From positions 1 to 9,506 of the forward strand of contig JAMCVO010000263.1 in assembly GCA_023475715.1 (NCBI GenBank): DNA of 9,506 nt, read 5' to 3'. A program made the translations under genes and the position numbers. The notes beneath the pieces are model-generated. The model made no database searches and was not told the origin of the DNA. It was given only the letters and a program-made list of their open reading frames with translations. This DNA is from Actinomycetota bacterium. GTDB taxonomy: Bacteria > Actinomycetota > Humimicrobiia > Humimicrobiales > Humimicrobiaceae. Below, piece by piece: positions 5,488 through 9,506 of the stretch. Positions within the stretch are counted from its first letter, which is position 1. Each line of letters starts with the position of its first letter.

Positions 5488-6754
5488 ATTCAGCCTCTCT
5501 CCCTGTTAAACTTTTGTATCTTGATATAATGAGGTCGCAAAATATCGGCTCAATTTCACATGTTACGCATCTTCTTTTTAACTGCTGGCACGCAATAAGG
5601 GTAGAACCTGAACCACCGAATAGGTCAATTATTATATCCCCAATCTTTGTGCACCTTCTTATAGGCTTTTCATGCAAGGTAGGTGGCTTTTCGGTTGGAT
5701 GCTCATATGATGATGTGGCAAGCCTTTTAGCTAGCCATATATTGAATAAATCCAGGATATCATCAATAGTTCTATTACCTGTATCTATTTCCTTATTTAA
5801 AATCTCTGTTAGGTTCTTTAAGTTATCTGATAAATATGGACTTCCAATGGTTCCATAGATACACGGCTCGTATGCTTTATTGAATGCTATCTGTGGAGTT
5901 ACATTCTGGTTGTTTTTTATCCACAAACAAACTCTTTTAAAGTCAATTCCAAGACTATAGTAAATCTTTTGAAGCATTCCAATGTATGATTCATCACAGT
6001 AGCAGAATATATGAGAGTCCTTTTTTGCTACCATTAGTGCATTTTTTATGGAATCAGTTAAAAACTGCCTGTACTGATCATAAGTTTTGTTGTCTTTAGT
6101 GTATGTTCCGCCATATTTTCCATTGGTGCCTATGCCGGTATTATAATTAAGAGAGATATTATATGGGGGATCAAGGTAGACCATATTAGCCTGCAGGCTG
6201 CCAGCAATTCTATTTACAAATGCAGTATCTGTAGAATCCCCGCATCCAAGGATATGGTCTCCAAGCTTAATAATATCTCCCGGTTTGGTTTTAATCTCTT
6301 TTATAAGTGAAAGTTCCTTTTCTGTGTCAAACTCATCATCCTCAGCTGACAAGTTCTCCTCCCAAATAATAGATAGGTCAGAATCATCAAATCCAATATC
6401 AAGCAGCATTTCTATATCAAAGGATTTCAGTAAGTCATAGTCCCACTCTCCTGTATTTCTATTTAAACGTAGGTTTAGCTCTTTTTCTTTGTTTATATCA
6501 GGTATATTTACATAAACTACTGGTATTTTTTTAATGTTTAGCCTTCTTGCCACCTCAAAGCGGAAATGCCCACCGATGATTACATTTTTCCTTGACTCGG
6601 CACTGTTTACTATTAGTGGGTCAACAAGGCCAAAGTGGCAAATACTGTCGGTTAGTTTTGCAAGCAAGACCTCATCCCAGGTTCGAGGGTTATATTCTGA
6701 TGGCTTTAAGACTGCTGCATCAACATAGGTAATTCTAATTTTATTTTCAACCAT
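5477..6754 (-). CDS. ParB/Srx-domain and DNA methyltransferase fusion protein
   Basis: A 425-residue two-domain protein. Residues about 5-100 are a ParB/Sulfiredoxin-like domain: NPR (22-24), SICHFGLVDPLIV, and the signature GGHFRFEVARRL (61-72). An acidic linker (about 130-155) leads into a beta-class methyltransferase with LGDHILGCGD (164-173), catalytic LDPPYN (194-199), YEHPTEKP, and SAM-binding DLFGGSGSTL (377-386). Such fusions are common in phages beside terminase genes. The ParB domain may bind or hydrolyse a nucleotide or bind DNA, but its role in these proteins is not settled. It is the first gene of the coupled operon, with a near-ideal AAGGAGG five bases before the ATG. Upstream lie a terminator, a palindrome and a promoter-like sequence. 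Confidence 0.9.
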   Translation of the reverse strand: MVENKIRITYVDAAVLKPSEYNPRTWDEVLLAKLTDSICHFGLVDPLIVNSAESRKNVIIGGHFRFEVARRLNIKKIPVVYVNIPDINKEKELNLRLNRNTGEWDYDLLKSFDIEMLLDIGFDDSDLSIIWEENLSAEDDEFDTEKELSLIKEIKTKPGDIIKLGDHILGCGDSTDTAFVNRIAGSLQANMVYLDPPYNISLNYNTGIGTNGKYGGTYTKDNKTYDQYRQFLTDSIKNALMVAKKDSHIFCYCDESYIGMLQKIYYSLGIDFKRVCLWIKNNQNVTPQIAFNKAYEPCIYGTIGSPYLSDNLKNLTEILNKEIDTGNRTIDDILDLFNIWLAKRLATSSYEHPTEKPPTLHEKPIRRCTKIGDIIIDLFGGSGSTLIACQQLKRRCVTCEIEPIFCDLIISRYKSLTGREAEYVQ

Positions 6755-6805
6755 AATTTCCTCCTTTTATTTTGGCTTATTTTGAATTACTTGAAATTGG
6801 GGCTG

Positions 6806-6849
6806 AAAAATAAAAAAACAGCCACAATCTTTTAAATGATTGCCGCTGT
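6806..6849 (-). terminator. Intrinsic terminator in the leader of the methylase-terminase operon
   Basis: Two-part stem: ACAGC (6818-6822) with GCTGT (6845-6849), a 2x2 internal loop, then CAATC (6825-6829) with GATTG (6838-6842) around an 8-base loop. On the minus strand the stem is followed by a run of seven U (6817-6811), then AUUUUU. It lies about 65 bases before the ParB-methylase ATG, so transcription from the promoter-like sequence at 6915-6942 must pass it. It may be an attenuator or the leftover terminator of a lost upstream gene. Confidence 0.7.
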
Positions 6850-6878
6850 CAACGCAGTCTTGAATCTTTAAAAACTTT

Positions 6879-6901
6879 GAATTATAAAAATATTATAATT
6901 C
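6879..6901. promoter_or_regulatory. Perfect palindrome, possible operator
   Basis: Arms GAATTATAA (6879-6887) and TTATAATTC (6893-6901) are exact reverse complements around AAATA. The palindrome lies just downstream of the predicted start of transcription from 6915-6942, where a repressor would block the polymerase. It could also be only an AT-rich hairpin. Confidence 0.35.
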
Positions 6902-6914
6902 TATAATGATAATT

Positions 6915-6942
6915 ATTTTAGCATTATTATAAAAAAATACAA
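6915..6942 (-). promoter_or_regulatory. Likely promoter of the methylase-terminase operon
   Basis: On the minus strand: -35 TTGTAT (6942-6937), 16-base spacer, -10 TAAAAT (6920-6915). Transcription would start near 6908 and give a leader of about 150 bases with the palindrome and the terminator stem. AT-rich DNA gives many such matches, but this is the best-spaced one seen upstream of the operon. Confidence 0.4.
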
Positions 6943-7003
6943 GAGGTGAAAAAGATTATTGTATATTTTTAAGAACTCACTTGAGTTAAAAACATTCCAC
7001 AGA

Positions 7004-7021
7004 TAAGATAGAACTCGGCTT
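7004..7021 (+). repeat. Right copy of the imperfect direct repeat flanking the island
   Basis: TAAGATAGA, three bases, then CGGCTT, the partner of 1426-1441. Beyond it the sequence does not continue to match closely. If these are recombination junctions, the element is about 5.6 kb. Confidence 0.25.
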
Positions 7022-7226
7022 ACAGGCTAACTCCAAAAAGTTTTTGAAAGCCATCCTTTAAATAGCAGTCACAGCTTAAAAATCCTTCATTGATAATAAA
7101 GGTTTTTGTATAAAAATAAGATTGGTGCTTACTTTTATTAAGGTTAGGATACTTCTAATTTGTAAGGGAAAAAAGGATAATTTATAAAAAAATACTTTTT
7201 TATTTTATTTAGGGCTATAACCAGAG

Positions 7227-7340
7227 TTATAAGACTAAAAAATGTTTATTAGAATCTTTTAGCTTACCAATTTCAATTATCAATACAAAGTAAAAAGAAT
7301 TGACATCGGAATCATCAAACCTTTTGTGGATCTGAGCCAT
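7227..7340 (-). pseudogene. Transposase N-terminal fragment of a decayed insertion sequence
   Basis: A 37-codon minus-strand frame starts at ATG 7340, with AAAGG nine bases upstream, and begins MAQIHKRFDDSDV. This closely resembles the start of a group of helix-turn-helix plus integrase-core transposases that begin MAQIxKRFTDEQV. After about 13 residues the resemblance stops and the frame ends at TAA 7229-7227, far short of a transposase. About 40 bases before the ATG, bases 7379-7410 (including GGGGTGTGCACTTTTAAAC on the plus strand) look like an insertion-sequence end. No matching second end is seen. The family resemblance is from memory. Confidence 0.4.
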
Positions 7341-7477
7341 AACAAGCAACCTTTCTATTTTTGGTTTAGATTATAACTACAGGGGTGTGCACTTTTAAAC
7401 TTTAAATGACAAAAATAATTATTTGCAGTGCAATGGTATTAAAATTGTGGTAAAGTAATATAACTTTTCGTTAAAAA

Positions 7478-7530
7478 GCCGATTTGGATATTCTGAATTT
7501 TATTCAGAAGAGGTTTGATAAATATCCGGC
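7478..7530 (+). promoter_or_regulatory. Nested inverted repeat upstream of the sugar kinase
   Basis: Outer arms GGATATT (7486-7492) and AATATCC (7521-7527) are extended by GCC (7478-7480) and GGC (7528-7530) across a five-base bulge. Inside them is a hairpin CTGAA (7493-7497) with TTCAG (7503-7507), followed by an unpaired purine-rich stretch AAGAGG. The element ends 67 bases before the kinase start. It could be a folded 5' leader or a protein-binding site. There is no T-run, so it is not a terminator. It matches no riboswitch I recognise. Confidence 0.4.
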
Positions 7531-7597
7531 AATGCAATATATAAATAATGTAATTAGGAAATTTTATATTAAAAAAATTTAGATACTTTTAACAAAA

Positions 7598-8524
7598 ATG
7601 GAATTTGATATTGCAGGTTTTGGCATAACTACCCTAGATTACTTATGTATTGTAGATAAAATCTCAAATTATAGAAGTCAATCAGTCATAAGTGATGTAA
7701 GATATACAGGCGGGGGTTGTGTATCTACTGCACTTGTTACAGCAACTCGTCTCGGCGCAAAAACTTCACTAATAACCTGTTTAGGAAATGATTGGATAGG
7801 AAAAGAGATATTGAAAGAACTTAAAAAGGAGAATATCAATTGTGATAATATAGAATTTTTAGATAATATAACTTCAACTTTCAGTTTTATCCAGGTAAGC
7901 AAAAGACATGGCAAAAGGGCTATATCATTTTACCCCGGATCAGGGTCTTATTTAAAATTTACCAATAAAACCAGGGAAATTATAAAGAAAAGTAAAGTGC
8001 TGCTTCTTGATGGTGTTCTTCCAGCAGAAGATGTAAAAGCTGCAAAATTTGCGCAACAGAATAATATTAAAGTAATGTTGGACTGTAATATGATTTTAAA
8101 TGGAACTAGGGAACTTTTACCCCATATAAATTATTTAATAACTTCGGAATCTTTTTTGTACGAATTTTTTAAAACAAAGAAAATTAAAGAATCACTGAAG
8201 AATTTATACAAAGAATTCAAACCTGAAATCCTTGTGACCACTCTTGGTAATAAAGGTTCTGTGGCTTTGGTAGATCAGGAATTAATAAAGATTGGAACTT
8301 TTGATGTAGATGTAAAAGATACCACGGGTTGTGGTGATGTTTATCATGGTGCTTTTTTATTTGGTATTTTAAAGAATTGGAATATTGTTAATATAATGAA
8401 GTTTGCTACTGCAGTATCCTCTATAAAATGTATGCATTATGGTGGGAGAATAGGTATTCCAGATTTTGAAAAGACAAAGGATTTTTTATTAAACAATGGA
8501 GTTTTTATTGAAGAATTTAAATAA
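7598..8524 (+). CDS. PfkB/ribokinase-family carbohydrate kinase
   Basis: A 308-residue cytoplasmic enzyme that transfers phosphate from ATP to a sugar or nucleoside hydroxyl. Signs of the family: the N-terminal strand DIAGFGITTLDYL, the first signature around TGGGCVSTALVTATRLGAKT (37-56) followed by LGND (62-65), TTLGNKGS (214-221) near the nucleotide site, and the second signature DTTGCGDVYHGAF (241-253) with catalytic Asp247. Length is usual for the family. The substrate cannot be told from the sequence. The ATG at 7598 is the first in frame, since TAA lies two codons upstream, and it matches the usual family start. No clear ribosome-binding site precedes it, only AACAAAA. A nested inverted repeat lies upstream. 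It stands alone, with gene-free DNA on both sides. Confidence 0.92.
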   Translation: MEFDIAGFGITTLDYLCIVDKISNYRSQSVISDVRYTGGGCVSTALVTATRLGAKTSLITCLGNDWIGKEILKELKKENINCDNIEFLDNITSTFSFIQVSKRHGKRAISFYPGSGSYLKFTNKTREIIKKSKVLLLDGVLPAEDVKAAKFAQQNNIKVMLDCNMILNGTRELLPHINYLITSESFLYEFFKTKKIKESLKNLYKEFKPEILVTTLGNKGSVALVDQELIKIGTFDVDVKDTTGCGDVYHGAFLFGILKNWNIVNIMKFATAVSSIKCMHYGGRIGIPDFEKTKDFLLNNGVFIEEFK

Positions 8525-8550
8525 TCTAGATATTATTCCATTTTTATTTT
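8520..8550 (+). terminator. Weak terminator-like hairpin at the end of the kinase gene
   Basis: AATAAT (8520-8525) and ATTATT (8532-8537) can pair around a six-base loop. The sequence that follows is CC and then ATTTTTATTTTT. The stem is A/T only and overlaps the stop codon, so it is a poor terminator if it works at all. Confidence 0.25.
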
Positions 8551-9138
8551 TACAAAGATATGTAGAGAGGGTTTAATTTAATGTTGATCATACTTTATAA
8601 ACTTTTTAAATCACTTACAGACCAAAAATAGATACTCAAGCATGTTTGCAAATACTTAGAATGGCGACTGTTTATATAAGCACGATTGTAATACAATTTC
8701 TTGTTTTATTCTTTTTTTATAACGATAAATATATTTAATATTTTTAAATACAATATTAATGTAAGTCAGTCAGATCAGATCAAAATCCTTATTCAATATT
8801 CGATAAAGTAGAATAATTTTATATAAAATAGTCTTGTCTGATATTACCTATTGCACCTCTTTTTTTAAACTAATTGTACATACTTATTGCTGTATAAATA
8901 ATTAATATTTTTCGATACTTAGTAATTGAAAATTATGAATCTTTTAAAAATTTTTTATATTAATTTATAACAATGCCAATAAAAAGGAGATTTTTAAGCT
9001 TAAATTGGGATAAGAAGAGGCAAAGATATGGGATTACTGGAAAACAATATTACTATTTTACTTTATGGATGGGTTGTGGTAAAATATAAAATACTTTGAT
9101 AAAGACTTTATAAAATATTTATATTATTCAGGTATTTT
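8525..9138. other. AT-rich gene-poor region between the kinase and the UroD-like gene
   Basis: Apart from the weak hairpin next to the kinase stop, nothing firm is seen in these 614 bases. There are only very short frames, including one of 23 codons at 9028-9099 with an AAGAGG upstream. A few TATAAT-like sequences occur, as expected of such AT-rich DNA. No tRNA, repeat array or transposase motif was recognised. Confidence 0.5.
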
Positions 9139-9506
9139 ATGATAGATCAAATAGCTATGAAAACTATAGATACCCGGTTTCATATAGAAACACTCGATAT
9201 AACAAAAAGTGACCGGTTGATATTAAGAAAATTAGCAAAGCAGGTGTATATTCTTTCAGAAAATGAAGAAAATGCAAAAAAAAGAGAATTATGGTATATA
9301 CATAATAGTCTCGATAAAACACAGCCCCTAATCTTTTTTGATCCTGAAACTTCATGGCGCGAATTAATAACCCTTCGGGATTTTCATTGTCAAGGTGATT
9401 TAGCTAGAAAGTGGGAGCATGAGCTTCTTATGACAGTATTTAGGGGAAATAATATACCAGACGACAAAGTCATTGAGCCATATTTCGATATACCTGTATC
9501 ATATAC
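9139..9506 (+). CDS. Uroporphyrinogen decarboxylase-like (UroD/MtaA-type) protein, N-terminal part
   Basis: An open frame from ATG 9139 runs 122 codons to the window edge without a stop. It includes LRKLAKQVYILSENEENAKK (about 29-48), RELWYIHNSLDKTQPLIFFD (49-68), SWRELITL, DLARKWEHELLMTVFRG and IPDDKVIEPYFDIPVSY. The order of a WxxxNxLxxxxP segment, a WxEL, an ExxL helix and a DDxVxEPxxxxP segment is the pattern of UroD-fold proteins from anaerobes that act, or are thought to act, in corrinoid-dependent methyl transfer, not in haem synthesis. The conserved metal-binding part would lie beyond the edge, so the activity is open. The nearest in-frame stop upstream is at 9100, so 9139 is the first ATG; a weak CAGG lies six bases before it. 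A second ATG at 9157 is possible. Confidence 0.65.
   Translation, partial: MIDQIAMKTIDTRFHIETLDITKSDRLILRKLAKQVYILSENEENAKKRELWYIHNSLDKTQPLIFFDPETSWRELITLRDFHCQGDLARKWEHELLMTVFRGNNIPDDKVIEPYFDIPVSY

Larger units (their letters stand above)
1426..7021 (-). mobile_element. Phage-derived island: serine recombinase, terminase pair and two DNA methyltransferases
   Basis: All five genes from 1528 to 6754 run on the minus strand and are of phage or mobile-element type, while the flanking complete genes are metabolic and on the plus strand. The gene order of ParB-methyltransferase, methyltransferase, terS and terL matches a phage packaging module. In a normal prophage, portal, protease and major capsid genes would come next; here the recombinase follows terL after 84 bases. 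The proposed limits use the short direct repeat at 1426-1441 and 7004-7021 and are uncertain; the gene block itself is firm. The island may be a deleted prophage or a satellite-like element with its own packaging motor. Confidence 0.6.
6755..7597. other. Long gene-free region between the island and the sugar kinase
   Basis: No intact gene is seen in these 843 bases. From left to right they hold the ribosome-binding site and leader of the methylase operon, an intrinsic terminator, a perfect palindrome, a promoter-like sequence, the right copy of the candidate att repeat, AT-rich filler (about 7025-7225), a transposase-like fragment with a possible insertion-sequence end, and a structured inverted repeat before the kinase. 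This mixture suggests repeated insertion and decay. Confidence 0.6.

Noticed and set aside
6680..6690. GGTTCGAGGGT as a second T-loop-like sequence or distal att copy
   Set aside because: It lies inside the ParB-domain coding sequence, does not match the 3' tail beyond GGTTCGA and has no CCA end.
7678..7914. Minus-strand open frame inside the kinase gene
   Set aside because: It is antisense to clear PfkB motifs and has no supporting signal.
8760..8785. Short tandem-like TCAG/ATCAG repetition
   Set aside because: There are only a few short units with no conserved spacing; it is not a CRISPR array or a convincing iteron set.
9028..9099. 23-codon plus-strand frame with AAGAGG upstream
   Set aside because: It is very short, resembles no known peptide and sits in AT-rich DNA where such frames are common. 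A leader peptide for the UroD-like gene is possible but unsupported.
9164..9355. Minus-strand 63-codon frame near the right edge
   Set aside because: It is antisense to the UroD-like partial gene, whose protein pattern is much more convincing.

Overview
This is an AT-rich bacterial window with Shine-Dalgarno-led genes and the standard code: long frames end at TAA, TAG or TGA, and Trp is TGG. Codon use is A/T-ending. The host looks like a low-GC anaerobe of the Firmicutes or Atribacterota type. That is an impression from gene content (PfkB sugar kinase, divergent NagB-like protein, UroD-like protein, DUF3052-like protein), because no marker gene is present.

Layout. Bases 1-127 (minus) hold the start of a DUF3052-like protein, divergent from a NagB-like sugar-phosphate isomerase/deaminase homologue (239-1171, plus). 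The next 356 bases have no gene. They carry a 25-nt tRNA 3' end that looks like tRNA-Gln and a short motif that recurs at 7004-7021. From 1528 to 6754 everything is on the minus strand and looks like a compact phage-derived island. In order of transcription it holds a ParB-domain/DNA methyltransferase fusion, a second stand-alone methyltransferase, terminase small subunit, terminase large subunit and a serine recombinase. The first four genes overlap end to end and should be translationally coupled. The upstream leader has a plausible promoter, a 9-bp perfect palindrome and an intrinsic terminator. A second, stronger terminator separates the terminase from the recombinase.

To the right lie 843 gene-free bases with what seems to be the 5' end of a dead insertion sequence and a structured inverted-repeat element. 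Then come a PfkB-family sugar kinase (7598-8524, plus), 614 gene-poor bases, and the beginning of a UroD-like protein that runs off the window (9139-9506, plus).

How it fits together. The host genes on both sides suggest small sugar or one-carbon metabolism, and the island sits between them. The island has DNA-packaging genes and methylation genes but no portal, protease, capsid or tail gene where they would normally follow terL. It is therefore either a deletion remnant of a prophage or a capsid-less satellite-like element. The large terminase carries a single in-frame TGA between its ATPase and nuclease catalytic regions, with the rest of the nuclease domain intact in the same frame. This is either a recent nonsense mutation or a readthrough arrangement. 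The most worthwhile points are this interrupted terL, the capsid-less gene set, the terminator that also covers the recombinase ribosome-binding site, and the attenuator-like operon leader.
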